A stretch of 64,000 nt of DNA, from NCBI RefSeq assembly GCF_000143415.4, contig NW_003314342.1:161299-225298 (forward strand), in the 5' to 3' direction. The position numbers were made by a program, and so were the translations under genes. Origin of the DNA: Selaginella moellendorffii (taxonomy: Eukaryota; Streptophyta; Lycopodiopsida; Selaginellales; Selaginellaceae). The number at the start of each line of letters is the position of its first letter. Within the stretch, counting starts at the first letter, position 1. The notes beneath the pieces were generated by a model. That model worked only from the letters and a program-made list of their open reading frames with translations. It did not search any database and had not been told where the DNA came from. Shown in pieces: positions 13,601 through 25,664 of the stretch.

Positions 13601-14648
13601 CATTCGGTGTCTCCCCACCATCGGCTCCACGAGCCTACCTCTATGACACTTCCCCTTCGTGTTTAAGTCTTTGCCAAGACCAACACCGCTCTTTCTCAGG
13701 CCAACCATCCGTTAGCACTGCACCATAGAGGTCACACACAACTTTGTGTCAAAGTTGTTTTCTTCTAGGAACACCTTTCCCATAACATTAGCATGGCACA
13801 TTTTGCCATCGATGAGATACCCTCTGTTCTCATCCTTAGATCCTATGATCCCCCCCCCCATCCTTCATGGGGTATAACACACCTCAGTCCAAATGCTCCA
13901 ATCAGTCCTTTTAGGACCTTTCCTTGACTCTACTTGAGTCATCCAGCAGTTTTGGACTTGGTTCATCCACAGACCCGTAAGGTCCCACTTGTGAGGTACT
14001 AGCTCACTGGAATACACTTCCTGCATTCCTGTCCTACTCAGAAGGACTATTTTCACAAGTGTTACTCTGACACTTGTTTTTGTTCTCTAGGGCAACCTCT
14101 GCCCCTTAGGACTACTTGTCCATGTGATGAGAATACCAACTCATCTCTAAGTACACCCCCCAACTCCTTGGGTTGTTCCAGCATTTATTACAGGTAGCCC
14201 CGGCTACCATTTCAAGGACTTGAGTCCTCTTCCGTATTTGACCTCCCACGGTCATTACTTCTGGTCTCACATTCATGAGCACCAACCTCAATTATATGAG
14301 GATAATCTTGTGACTCCCTTATTGCTTTGGAGTCTTTATCTTTCCTGTGATCCCAACTTTAGTTGTTTACCACAACTAAATTGGCCCGTTTGCTGAGTCA
14401 AACGCTCATCTGGATCACCTCCTCAACTCAATGAGGAAAACCTTGCACTGTTCCCAAGATCCCAAAGTCGTTCCATTATTGGCCCCTTTTCTATCCACCA
14501 CCTTGTCTACAAGTTCACACATGAACTGTAATGGAGAGCCATGTCTTCCCGACCTGCTACTCCTCAAGGATAGGCCCACTTCTCGGACCTTCCGTTGCCA
14601 ACACCAGTGGTGATATACTTGAGCACCAATAAAAGTCGGACTAAGGAA
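10656..14648 (-). other. internal region of LARD-like element, non-coding
   Basis: No frame longer than about 95 codons on either strand and none with retroelement motifs. Near 12073-12120 a duplicated GGGACTCGAACCCAA word resembles a tRNA T-arm on the minus strand, but no cloverleaf can be completed. Confidence 0.7.
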
Positions 14649-14663
14649 CAGCTCCGATACCAA
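14649..14663 (-). other. primer-binding site (initiator tRNA-Met type)
   Basis: The minus strand reads TTGGTATCGGAGCTG two bases after the LTR end. This matches the usual plant site TGGTATCAGAGC at all but one position and fixes the element's orientation. Confidence 0.8.
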
Positions 14664-14665
14664 GT

Positions 14666-16324
14666 TGTAAGCGACTAAATTTTCCATTCTACTTTAGTCA
14701 CTTAACCACACCTCTGACCACTTGGAGGAGTCTCATTCACAACCTCCATAAGTCCAATCCAGGACTTGGGACTTGCTAGCCCCGAGAATGGCATCCATGC
14801 CACTCAACATTTGCACTTGGTCCAAGTGCTCCACGTGTCCAATCCCATGACCGACACTCAAAGGTACCACCGACATAGCAGCCCGTTACGCTAAGGCCAT
14901 GCCCAATCACCTTTGCCACACTGGTAGTCCAATACCACTTGCATCACAGTCTTGGCTCTCCAAGACTAGGCAAACCATCCGTGAGTGGTCATCTCAGATC
15001 CACTCCTTAGCATCCTTAAGACGCCCACCGACAAGGGGAATAGCCTTCCCCAATATCCCTCTGTCAGTCCCCACTAAGTCCCTTTCTGCCCCTGGCTGTG
15101 TTTGCCAACACTGCCACTGGATCAAGACCCACAGGCCCGACCACTAAGTCCCACGGTCCTCTGGGACTTCCTCACCACATGACTGTGTCCTTGGTCACTA
15201 CCCCAGAGGACTGCTCCTCTTCCTTTCCACAGTCTGGGCCTTTGGGACAACATTTCGGAACACCGTGGCCTTACGCGAGCCACCTGGGTACTCTCCTCGC
15301 CTTCTGCCCTTGGGTGCTCTAGCCATGGGCTTAGAGCGGGTTCCGTTGAGCCACACCAGGTATCCAAGTAGGTAGTGCCACCCACACTTGGACTGGGAGC
15401 ATCGGCCAGTCGATCTCCCGGGGGAACTAGAGCCGGCTCTTGAACACTTCACCAAGCTACCCCGCTTGTCGGTCCGTGTTCACTCTAGTCTTGGACTTCC
15501 CAGTGGTCAGCTCATCACCCAACACTGGGTCTGGCCTTCCTTGGCCAAACTGGCCTTTCCTGGCCAAACTGGCTCCACTGGGCTCCAACCCCCACACTCT
15601 CCCTACTATACTTTTGGAACCCCCCGCAGCCCCCCCCCCCCCTGGGGGATGATCGCTTTGGGCTTTCACCCAACTGCCTGTATTAGTATTCGGACTCGGA
15701 CTCGGGCTCGAACTCGGACTCGGACTCGGTCTCGGTCCCGGTTTCGGACTCGGACTCGGTCTCGGTCTCGGTCTCGGCCTCAGTCTCAGTCTCGGTCTCG
15801 GTTCCATCTCGGACTCCATCTCGGACTCCATCTCGGGTCCATCTCGGACTCCATCTCGGGTCCATCTCGGACTCCATCTCGGACTCCTTCTCGGGTCCAT
15901 TTCGGACTCCATCTCGGGTCCATCTCGGACTCCATGTCGGGTCCATCTCGGACTCCACTTCGGACTCCAACTCGGGTCTACCTCGGACTCCACTTCGGAC
16001 TCCAACTCGGGTCCATCTCGGACTCCACTTCGGACTCCAACTCGGGTCCATCTCGGACTCCACTTTGGACTCCAACTCGAGTCCATCTCGGACACTTCCA
16101 CGTGTCATGTGTTGGTCCTTTTGGGTCCCTTTTTGGAGCCTCGCTTTTTGCTCGCTTCATGCTCGTTCCTCGAGCACTTCGTTGGGAGTTCCACTCCCGC
16201 TTTTGATTTTTCAAGTCGGAGCTTTTGGTCCAAACGTGTTACGCTCGTTTGGCTCTCGCTTCGGCCACTACCACGTGGCGCCCTTCCGGCTCCACTTTGG
16301 GGCCTAGGGATTTTGTGTCTCACA
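14666..16324 (-). repeat. 5' LTR of the LARD-like element
   Basis: 1659 bp. It differs from the 3' LTR by a few substitutions (for example a G/A change in CTTAxGACGCC), one extra T near 14910, a longer poly-C run near 15631, and a few changes within the minisatellite at 15690-16095. Confidence 0.92.
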
Positions 16325-16334
16325 AAAAGTAGCT

Positions 16335-16500
16335 TTGATTGTCCTCAAGGAGTGCTTGGATTTAGGATTTTGGTTTAAATCTAGCTTTTGCATAGTTTAA
16401 ATTTCACTTGGAAAAGGGGGTGCACTCTTGTTCATGAGTCCTTTCCCTCTATATTTGAACCTTTATGGATCGTCTCTCGAGTTGTTCCTTTTAGTATTTA
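16335..16500 (+). repeat. dispersed LTR-like repeat, right half
   Basis: Matches the right part of the 16705-16915 copy (GGAAAAGGGGGTGCACTCTT, then CTTTATGGATCGTCTCTC). Confidence 0.55.
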
Positions 16501-16704
16501 CAATTCACCACGCTTCCCTGCAAGTTCACGCTCTCGTGAATGGAAGCTAAAAGCTGCTTCCTTGCAAGTTCATACCCTCGTGAACGAAAACTGAGAGCTG
16601 CAACTCTCCCGAGAGCCCCACTCTCTTGACACCTTCGGGCCAGATGTTAATTAATATGTGGTGCAATTCCCCTAAGCCAACCAATAGAGTCCTATTTGAG
16701 ACTT

Positions 16705-16915
16705 CTTTGATACCAAATGTAAGCTCCTGAATTTGGACTTCTCGGGAGGTCACCCGGCTTAATACTATTCAAACCCAATGACACTTAACCCCAAATATCC
16801 CAAAACCTTTCACCGATTGGAAAAGGGAGTGCACTCTTGTTCATGGGTTTTTTCCTTCCATATTTAAACCCCTATGAATCATATCTCAAGTTGTTCCTTT
16901 TTGTTGCTTATATAT
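16705..16915 (-). repeat. dispersed LTR-like repeat, best copy with primer-site-like flank
   Basis: Starts TGTAAGCTCCTGAATTTGGA at 16710. Immediately to its left, the minus strand reads TTTGGTATCAAAG, again resembling a tRNA-Met primer site next to an LTR end (CTTACA). The four other copies in the window share this body, so it is probably the LTR of a second, older retrotransposon family in minus orientation. Confidence 0.5.
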
Positions 16916-16919
16916 TGGG

Positions 16920-19900
16920 GATGATGTGTATCATTGGTTCAATCACTTTAAGGTGATTGCCACATATCATTTTTGGGCTAATGCTCAACATTTGCGTGAG
17001 TTTCCCACGTGTCTTCAAAGGAAGGCATTGCAATGGTATAATGGTTTAAGTGCAGCCACTCGTGTGGATTTGAGCATTCTCCCAGATGTCTTCAAACACA
17101 CATTTGGATATACTAATGATTAACAATTGCATCATCTTTGTCAAGGGCCATTTGAGTTTTTGAGGGTAAAATTATTTTCAAGTATCGAGGTGTGAATATT
17201 CAGTATCAAGAATATGGACAAAATTTTAAATTCTAATCTGAATGCAAAAGTCAACATTATGGCGGATTTAAATGACTTCTTAACTTTAGTAATACAATTT
17301 GGCATTTGTTTCTGGAGCCTCTTGCTTCATGCGGAGTCAAATATGTCAAAGTGGATTAAGTTGGGAATGTTGTAATTAGCACTTCGTTAAAATCTTGTAA
17401 AATTTGTGCATGCACTTACTTTAGCCACCTTTGATGATGCTCTTTTATTAGTATAACATTATGAGACATCCACTTCTTGTTATACATCTTTCAACTCTAA
17501 TTCCTATGAAAGATGGTCTTTTTCCAATAGAGGTTAATGCTACTATTACCCAAGTTCAAAGATAAGGGTAAAGATGTGGTTGTGGCTGTGATGTATACTA
17601 CTAGGCGTGTGATGAAGTTGGTCACACTTATCGATATTGTCTGCATTTTTTAGATTGGTGACCTCCATTTCTTGGGTGGAGACTTTGGTGTTAATAACGT
17701 TTTATTAATGCTACTACAATGGAAAGTTTGGACATTGAGATGCTTCTGAGAAATAAAGAATCATGCGAATAGTGGAAGAGTCTTATACGAATAAGTCAGT
17801 GACTCTTCCAGTTTTCTTTTGAAGTATCATTACGGGGTTCACTCGGCACTAGTTCATCCAGTGTTTATTTTTTAAACTCATTATTATAATAAAAGGTCTC
17901 TTATTATTCTCTCCATATTAGTTAATACAAGCTTGAGTTTATCTTCTATTACTCGGCTTGTTACCACATGATATCATCTACATTTGCGTCAAGCAACAAA
18001 GCCAATTTTCATTCTTTATAGCAATGGCCATATATACGTATGTACATCAGATAAGGCGGACTTAGTTATGCATGCGGGCGATCTCAAGCTTGAGCTATAG
18101 TCATTGTAGGTGGTGCCAAGTGAAGTTTTTGACCTCATTCTTAGTATAAATTGGTTGTAGCACAATCATGCTAATTGTGACTTTAAACTTTCTCCCCCTT
18201 GTTTCATACTTCTTTATATTTCTTCTATTCTTTTCACTTTATTCCTTTATGTCTTTTTACTTTTACATTTGCTTCCATCATTTTTATCTCTTTATTACTT
18301 CCTTTTATGCCTTTATTCCCTCTTTAAATCCCTTTGACGATATTTGTGTTGTAACAATTGATCGGCTTATGAAGTAGTATGCCAATCTCTTTCAATTTGA
18401 CCTATTGTCTAGAGCCAAGATTGCAACATATCATTCTATTCCAGTTAGAGATGCTCATTCAATCAAGATTTATGTTCGTCATCAATCACCAAAAGATATC
18501 AAAATTTTACATGCAAACGTCAAGGAAATGCTGGAAAAGGGTGTTATCCAAAAGTCACAGAGTCATTGGGCGTGTGAACTTCACTTTGTGATGAAGTCTG
18601 ATGAAAGTATTTATTTTTGCATTGACTATTATTCGTTAAACAAAGTGATGGTCTTGAATGTGTACCCTCTTCATCACACTCTTGATCTCATGGATTGTCT
18701 AGGGAAAAGTCATTGGTTCACCAAATTAAATCTTGCTTCTGAGTACTGACAAGTGCTAATGACCGAGGAAAATATTCTAAGACTGTTTTTTATACACTAT
18801 TTAGTTTGTACAAATTCTTGGTGATGTCATTTGGTTTGAATAATGCTTTAACAACTTTCTAATAGATGATAAACAAGGTTATTTACGAAATGCTAGAAGT
18901 GATTGCTGATTTCATCGATGATATCTTGATTCACTCAAAAAGGATATGGAAATAACATATCTATGATATTTGTAAAGTGTTAGATCAGCTACAAGAAATT
19001 GGTTTAAAGTTGAAGCAATCAAAATGCATATTTGGGTCCAAAGACATAACTTATCTTGGGTATTATATATCTCATGAAGGTTTGTAAGTTGATCTTGACA
19101 AACTTGTAGCTGTTCTTAAGTTTTTTACTTCAAAGTGTGTGAATGATGTGCAATGATTTTTAGACAATGTGTAATATCTTAATTGTTTCGTTGATCATCT
19201 TTTTCATTGTATTACACTATTGAGAGCATTGCTAAAGTTGTCAACATCATCTTTCATGTGATCCATGGATTGTGAATAGATGTTTACAGAACTCAAAGAG
19301 TTATAAATAACTCCTCCATTTTTAGTATATCCTAATTACACTCAACCTTTCATTTTATGTGTGGATGCTTTTGATATCAATCTTGAAGGTGTATTGATGT
19401 AAAAGAGCCTACATATGCCTAATTAGTGCCATCCTATTGCATATATTAGCTGTACATTATAATCAATGGAGGTGAACTAATTCACAATAGAGAAGGAATG
19501 TTTAGCAATAGTTTAGAAACTTCATGTATATCTACATAGTTTTCAGAAATTACTAAAAGGTGATTATACTATATTTACTTCATTATTAAAGTGGAAGAAC
19601 TTGGTTAATCATACTACTCGGTGGGCTTTAAAGCTTCAAATATAATTTTGATATTATTTATCACCTGAGGAGTTCTATAGCTGATGTTGACGCTTTTTCA
19701 TGAGCTTCTTTTCCTTCTTCGCTCTCTTCTTATATTTTTTATGAGTATATTATTTTAGCATCTATGGATTTTTAGACAAGGATTCCGTGATGTCGGTAGT
19801 TGTTGTATTTGATATTTAGTGTCCACAAAGTGCAAAGCTAAATTTACCTTTTCTTGGCAAGGTTTTTAAAGTTTAAAAGATTGAGTTGTAGATCCAAAAG

Positions 19901-20080
19901 CTTTATGATAGGTTTGATAATTTTGCATCACTTGCTGATGATTTGCTATTTTGGTATTTACATTCTCAATATCGCATTGAGGATGACCTTCTTTATTTTG
20001 TAAGGATGGATCTGGATAATCGTTTATGGCTAGTGGTGCTATATTCCATGCACTCACAAACTTAGTTAAATTAGACACTA
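16920..20080 (+). mobile_element. Ty3/gypsy retrotransposon gag-pol relic
   Basis: A gag segment (LQRKALQWYNGLSAATRVDL) lies at 17012-17071. Reverse transcriptase begins near 18405: SPKDIKILHANVKEMLEKGV, then YPLHHTLDLMD, then WFTKLNLASEY. An active-site box FIDDILIHSK follows near 18911. RNase H-like sequence (QPFILCVDAF) is near 19340. Stops and frameshifts are frequent, so the element is dead. The piece 17960-18600 is closely related to the minus-strand relic at 62985-63640, so the same family flanks the gene-rich island on both sides. Confidence 0.85.
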
Positions 20081-20219
20081 AAGGAAAAAATATAACTATT
20101 GAAGATGAAGACCATATTTGATAAAGAATAGAGAGTAATGTGTTGAAGAGTGCTAAGAATTATTATGTACAAACTCAGCAAAAAGAAGGAGGTTAACCCA
20201 ATCATCATGTTAATTGCCC

Positions 20220-20475
20220 ATTAGTCTGAAGACTAAAATGTGGATAGTTTGTTTTTTATGCAGAAGAGGATAATCACTAACAATATCATGAGACAATCTA
20301 TGAAGATAAGAAATCTACTTGTAAATAAGCTTAGCTAGCTGCTCTCCATCAATTGTGTTTTGATATAGCAAGAAATATATCATTTTGGAAAACCAATCAA
20401 CCACAATAAAGACATTGTCAAATCCCTGAGAATGTGGAATATTAGTAAGGAAATTCATAAAGATAGATTTTCAAG
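20220..20475 (-). mobile_element. Ty3/gypsy integrase relic
   Basis: The minus strand encodes a broken integrase core: MNFLTNIPHSQGFDNVFIVV, then WFSKMIYFLLYQNT, then DGEQLAKLIYK, a stop, and LHRLSHDIVSDYPLL. This is the classic gypsy order around the first two catalytic Asp residues. It faces the preceding plus-strand relic. Confidence 0.7.
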
Positions 20476-21140
20476 ATTCTGATGCTAAGCTTCAAAAGGG
20501 TTTATAATTTCAAATAGGTCCTTATTGAAGACATCATAATTTATCTTTATAATTTTTATTTCTGAGAGTGGAAAGCAATTAGGTGAATTTTGCTATTTGG
20601 TCCCTCTTGCAACAACATAATATCCAAACCAAAATTTGAAACATCTACCTTAACAAAATATTGCTTCATTTTGTTTGAATAAATAAAAACTAGAGAGGAA
20701 GTAAATGTAAATTTAAGAAGGCTAAAAGAAGTCTAAGTAGCAAAAAACCACATAAAAAAGGCATCTTTTATAGTGAGTTACATCAGAAGAAGTGTGATTT
20801 TAGAGGTCTTGAATGAAGCACCAATAAAACTTCATAAAGCTAAAGAAATATTAGATATCATAAATAGAAGTTAAATATAGCCACTCAAGAATAATGGAAA
20901 CTTACTTTTGATCAATATTATTGAATATGCTAGTGAAGTGTTGAACAAAGAGATCAAAATTTTAAAGAATATAATCACTCTTTTCAAAAAAATTGAAGTA
21001 GGAAAAATATATTCTAGTAAGAAAAGATCTAATCAATCCTATACAAGAAGTCAAAAGTGGAATATTGGCTAGGCTATATAGTGATTCAAAACTTTACTTA
21101 ACATGGAAACCATGGAAGATATGGAATTCAAATTGTGTAC
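20475..21140. other. AT-rich sequence, nothing recognised
   Basis: No gene, RNA or clear repeat could be supported here. Confidence 0.6.
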
Positions 21141-22150
21141 TATCTATCGTGAATGTGACTTTGGGTATCGAAAGATATTTGTCGACCAGTCCTTACGGAC
21201 ACTCTTTTCTTACTGCCATGACGGCAGGAGGTCGGTACTGTTGGTTCCCTTTATTGGCCCCTCTTGTCCAAGTGTTAGTAAACTGAACTTAGCATCTGTA
21301 CTTGGTTGGATGAGCATAAGGACGGAATTCCTAAGTGTCCATTTGGCCAAGTATACTTGGCCCGGCTTTTTAGTTCTTTTTTGCTTTGTCTTGCACTGGC
21401 TTGGCAAGAACCCTCGCGTATTGAGACTAGTCCCTCAATATTGCCGGATAATAGCTTACCATATCTGCTAAACACCCTCGCTATCACGCCATTTGTGTTA
21501 GTCTCATTTCGGTCCCAAATGCTATTTATGGAAAGTGTCTAGATTCACTCATTTGGCATGTCTACAGAATGTAGAGGTCGGCTTGAACACAATGGTGTTC
21601 ATCTCGTGTCCAAATTCGCAATCTAAAGACATTCCATATTTAGTAAGTTTCTAGCTTGTCCTAGAGACTAACTCCTGGTACTAAGGGAGGCTTGGGGTGA
21701 AAGCCCAAAGCGTGTGTTCCTCATAGGGGGGGGGGGGGGGGGTATAGTAAGGATAGTGGTTGGAATGCATGTTCAACCACCTGAGACATTAGTTTGGCTC
21801 CCGCTAGGCTGTGTCACTCCTTGTTCTGCGTCCGGCTTGGGTCTAAGCCCAAGCTCCACACTGCTTTAGTCGGTGAAGTACCCTCCTCCTCGCATTAGGC
21901 CACCGGTATGCCAAAATTGTGCCAGACTCCGTCTGACACCATTTTGCGTGCAAGTGTTGGATACAGAGAGCTGGTGCTTGTGGGATTGTACCGGACCCTT
22001 GTTTCGTAGCGCAACGGGCTTGGAGCTCGGCTCCAAATTCATGTGCGCTACACTATCGAACTTTGTTAGTATACCAAATCTTTGGCTTGGAATGCTATTA
22101 GTGCTAAATAATTTGCAAGTGACGTGTTATATTGGATTGCTCTAATGTTT
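21140..22150 (+). repeat. degenerate LTR related to the LARD-like element
   Basis: GGGTGAAAGCCCAAAGCG at about 21697 followed by a G-run and TATAGTAAGGATAGTGGTTG reproduces, in plus orientation, the minus-strand order of the 9-16 kb LTRs (GGGTGAAAGCCCAAAGCG, G-run, TATAGTAGGGAGAGTG). It is higher in GC than its surroundings. The left part (21144-21235) also matches the last 85 bases of the window. Precise termini were not found. Confidence 0.5.
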
Positions 22151-23220
22151 GATATGACTTCCTTAAAGTATCAAAATTCAAATAGAGTTGTAGAAGATGA
22201 TTTGGGGAAGCTATTGATATCAAAATGTTCAAATTATCTGGAGCTCATTACAACAAAACTACTAATAAAATACTAAAATAATTTTAACAAAATATTAGTC
22301 TATATTGACACTTTTAAGTACAAATTCTGACTTTTATAGGGGCACTAGAAACTAATTTGGTCAACCCCAACCTAATCTAAATAGTTAATTTAAATATGGG
22401 TGCATGCTAATTCTAGATGCCTATAGATGTGCATAGTAGGTCTTGAGTTTTAGTCCCATTAATAGAGGTTTAAGGTTGTGGTCATAGTGGTAAATATATG
22501 ACTTAATAAATAGAGATAAATAACAAACATGTGACAATAAATATATATAAATATAAGAGAGTCATTAGTAATTTGAGCTCTCTCTCTCTCCAGTCACAGT
22601 CACCTCTCATGCTCTCTCAATTCTCATCATGGACTTTCATTCTGGACTGGAGAGAAGATTGTTCTATAGGTAGAATTTATGGCTGAAGGAATCTTTTATG
22701 TGAATTCTTTAGCACAATTGTTGAAAGCTTACTGAGTATTTAAGGGTAAATATTGATGCAAAAAGGTTTTTGGGTAATATAATAAATTGCTATGTGTTGC
22801 ATGTAGCAACACTTGGTTTTCTTAATGATAGTTTTATTATTACTTATTAATCTAATTGATCAAATAAAGTTTATAATTATAATAATTTATAAATACAAGA
22901 TTAATCTTATTGCATATCAACCATTAGATGATAGGACAAAAAATAATATACTAAAAAAGGTTTAAGAACTTTTATAAATTATAAACATGTTTATAAATTA
23001 TAAATACAAGATTAATCTAAATAAATAATAACCGTTAGATGGTAGAATATCCTAGAATATCCAAGCACATTCTAGGTATATTCACTACTAATTCAGTCCC
23101 CTTATAGGTTTTCTTGAGCAAACCAAAAATTCTAAAATAAGTGTTACAGCAAAATTATCCTTAATTCTAACCACAAATTCCTAGATAGGCATTTTCAGCT
23201 TGGCTGCTGGAGTGGTGCTC
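22150..23220. other. AT-rich intergenic sequence
   Basis: No gene supported. Long A/T-rich stretches, with one CT-rich run near 22578. Confidence 0.6.
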
Positions 23221-23336
23221 GTTCCTTCCAGCAGCTATAAAGAGGATTGTGCCTTCCAAAGGTGAAAAATAAGTAGAAGACAGTATTTCAACACTTTGGA
23301 TTCCTCAAGCATTATTACCTATACTTTAGCAACCAC

Positions 23337-23558
23337 ATGGCTACTCTCCACTACAAGTTACATCTTGGACTGTTTTTACCTTTCCCAGCTTTTTTGCTTC
23401 TTGGTGAACATGATGTGAAAACCACAAGCATACTATTCATTATAATGTGGTCAACAAACTTCCATAATGGTGTCAATTCTCACCCACCTCGTTATTGTAC
23501 GAAAGAGATTCTAACAAAGATCCAACTTTTAAGCTTTTCTAGGTTGCTAATCGCTTGA
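23337..23558 (+). CDS. possible small ORF, doubtful
   Basis: A TATA-like GCTATAAAGAGG lies about 100 bases upstream of an ATG opening a 73-codon frame with a hydrophobic N-terminus (MATLHYKLHLGLFLPF). No homology is recognised, the C-terminal part is unremarkable and base composition matches the intergenic DNA. It may be a relic of a secreted-protein gene or chance. Confidence 0.15.
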   Translation: MATLHYKLHLGLFLPFPAFLLLGEHDVKTTSILFIIMWSTNFHNGVNSHPPRYCTKEILTKIQLLSFSRLLIA

Positions 23559-23626
23559 ACTTCCAGGTTGACATTCTCAAGCTAACTTGGCATGATCACA
23601 ACAACACAATGTGAGTGCAAATAGCC

Positions 23627-23821
23627 TCAAATGAACGATCCAAGCACTGACACTGCCACTGGATTTGCATATCTTTTCTCGGGTGATATATCAATCTTCG
23701 CATTTACAGTACGAATAAAGAAGTAGTACCCATTGAGTGATCCCCACCCAGCAAAAGGGAGATGCCGGACCACCCACAGATTCTGTCTTGCCCCAAGCCT
23801 TAAAGCATTCAAGGAAGACAT
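23627..23821 (-). CDS. possible small ORF of unknown function
   Basis: 64 codons from an ATG at 23821 on the minus strand, just upstream of and divergent from FEX. Codon use looks more gene-like than its surroundings (for example ...GWGSLNGYYFFIRTVNAKID...), but I recognise no family. It could be a terminal exon of a gene running leftwards or a fortuitous frame. Confidence 0.2.
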   Translation of the reverse strand: MSSLNALRLGARQNLWVVRHLPFAGWGSLNGYYFFIRTVNAKIDISPEKRYANPVAVSVLGSFI

Positions 23822-23948
23822 TAGCAATTGCTGTTTTTCATTTTTTTTTTAAAAAACGATTTTTCTCTTTTATAGCTGACTCCTCCACTAGCTCCTTACT
23901 CCACCGGATAAGCCGGTCCGGCTGCTCTTCCCTGGAGTGTGGAAGAAG

Positions 23949-25343
23949 ATGGAACAAGACCAACACCAGGTGAGTTCTTCTCCCAGCGGCAATCTCTTTC
24001 TTCTGATCTAACTTTGTTCTTATGTAGATCACTCAAGTAAACTACTTCTTCGTCTCCATCGTTTCTGGAGTCTTTGGGGTATCTTTCTCCCTTCTCTTAT
24101 CTCACCCAGAAGCCCAGTAGCTCTCTCTCTCTCTCTCTCTCTCGATCGCTAGTGCTAGTTAGACACCATTCTCAGACTTGCTCTTTCAGGTAGCGATCAA
24201 GAATGGGTTATACCAAGCACTCTCTTCCCAGCTGGAGGCTCCCTTCAGACAAATCCCAGCCAACATGGTAACTTAAGTCGGTATAAGAGCTTCTCTATGA
24301 TCCATGGTATCTGGCTTTGATCCTCAGCTGGGCTGCTTCCTGGTTGGATTCTTCACCAACAGCAACACATCTCTCCAAGTCGTGTTTGACAGTGTAACCA
24401 GTCTTGCGTTTTGGAACCAAGCTATGGCTACCAGCGCTCTCAACGGGAACTGGTTCTTCGCCCTCTCGAGTTTCATCACAGGTAACACTGCTATCAAGCT
24501 CATGGAAAGACTCTTGAGCACTGCAAACCATGTGTGCACATATGTAATGCAGGTCTCGAGCTCGCTTACATCTCTTACAAGATCGGCCTCGACACCGGTC
24601 TCATGTTCCACGACGCATTTGGATCGTCTCCCGAGAAGGAGAAGAAGAAGAAGATTTTTGCAGAGCCCAGCAAGTTCGTGGCCGCCACTTCTCTGTGGCT
24701 TCTCGTCGCAGTCCTGGCCGTGCTCGATCACCCAAGAAGAAAACTCTGGCTCGCCTGCCTCGTCGCGCCACTGGGAGCATGGACAAGGCACGCGCTCTCC
24801 GTGAAGCTCAACGATCATTGCAAGCTAGAGCTCTTTCCTTTGGGAACTTTGCTCGCTAATCTCTTATCCTCGCTCGCCACGCCAGGACTCCTTCTCGTAA
24901 AGATAACGGTACGTCCTCACGCGCTCTTTTGCAGTACACTGGGAAGTTCTCCCCCGCCACGGACACGGCGGTGTGATGTCTTCCTATATTCGCTGCTAAA
25001 ATGTGTGCGACTCACTTTCTTGTTTTTCCAGGACCCAGCAGCGATCGTGCTAGTAGCAACAGTGGACGCTTTCCAGGGAGGATTCGTAGATAGCATGGCT
25101 ACAATCTCCACAGTGATGGCCGAGGCACACTCACTCCACAAGAACAGCGGCAAAGATAAAGCCTGGCGAGCATATCTTTACGTGCTGCTCACAATGGTGA
25201 CTTGTTTTTGCGTCGTGGTGGCGCTAGTGGTGGCGCTAGTGGCGGCCATCACCTCCATCGCCACTAAGAGCTTCCCGGCCGTGGCCAACATCCAGGAATT
25301 CTCAAGCCCAAACGCCACTACTTCATCACTCTTCCTCGCTTAA
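23949..25343 (+). CDS. FEX: fluoride exporter FEX (two CrcB domains), 6 exons
   Basis: Spliced model of 323 codons: 23949-23969, 24028-24078, 24190-24267, 24328-24481, 24553-24908, 25032-25343. All junctions are GT-AG and in frame. The family forms membrane channels that export cytoplasmic fluoride; eukaryotic members are two fused CrcB repeats. Repeat 1 shows NMLGCFLVGFF, SVTSLAFWNQAM and GLELAYISYKIGLDTG. Repeat 2 shows LACLVAPLGAWTRHALS, PLGTLLANLLSSL and GGFVDSMATISTVMAE. Several long hydrophobic segments fit a multi-pass membrane protein. Compared with the usual G(F/Y)xGxxTTFSxW pore signature, both repeats have changed residues, and repeat 1 looks about ten residues short before it. The start was chosen because an in-frame stop lies upstream. 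A CT microsatellite sits in intron 2. Confidence 0.75.
24120..24143. repeat. (CT)n microsatellite in FEX intron 2
   Basis: Twelve CT units a short way before the splice acceptor at 24188; it may serve as an extended polypyrimidine tract. Confidence 0.9.
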
Positions 25344-25561
25344 GAGCTTGAAAATTCTCTCTTCACATAATATAGAAGTATATATCGGTCAAAGGTCAAC
25401 GAGAGCCGGTCCAGGGAGCTTGACCAGTGGTTCTTGGGTGATCTTCAAATGAATCAGGCGAGAATGACGAGAGTTTGTCCTCAAGGATCGGGTGATCACG
25501 TCGATGGTGGTTTCGTCGATCCTCTTCGCTCGCTCGGAAGCGATCCCAAGCTTCCACCGTA

Positions 25562-25664
25562 CGAAGAAAGATATAGATGATCTTGCTCGGCGCGAAGAAA
25601 CCTATAGATGACCTTGCTGGGCTCGCTCGAAGAAAGATATCGATGATCTTGCTTGGCTCGCTCA
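25562..25664. repeat. tandem 31-37-bp repeat, 3 units
   Basis: Units beginning CGAAGAAA start at 25562, 25593 and 25628, each containing TATAGATGA-CTTGCT or a variant. It lies between the converging FEX and formin 3' ends and touches the formin stop codon. Confidence 0.75.

Larger units (their letters stand above)
8977..16329 (-). mobile_element. complete LTR retrotransposon without gag-pol (LARD-like)
   Basis: Two direct LTRs (8982-10637 and 14666-16324) enclose a 4.03-kb internal region. The target-site duplication AAAAG lies immediately outside both ends (8977-8981 and 16325-16329). The LTR termini are TG...CA. The primer-binding site sits just inside the right LTR and reads TTGGTATCGGAGC on the minus strand, so the element is transcribed right to left. 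No reading frame in the internal region shows gag, protease, RT, RNase H or integrase motifs, which fits a non-autonomous large retrotransposon derivative mobilised in trans. By eye the two LTRs differ at only about ten positions in 1.66 kb, so the insertion is recent compared with the other elements here. Confidence 0.9.

Noticed and set aside
21873-22145. 90-codon frame in a GC-rich patch
   Set aside because: The patch is a decayed LTR related to the 9-16 kb element; no protein motif.
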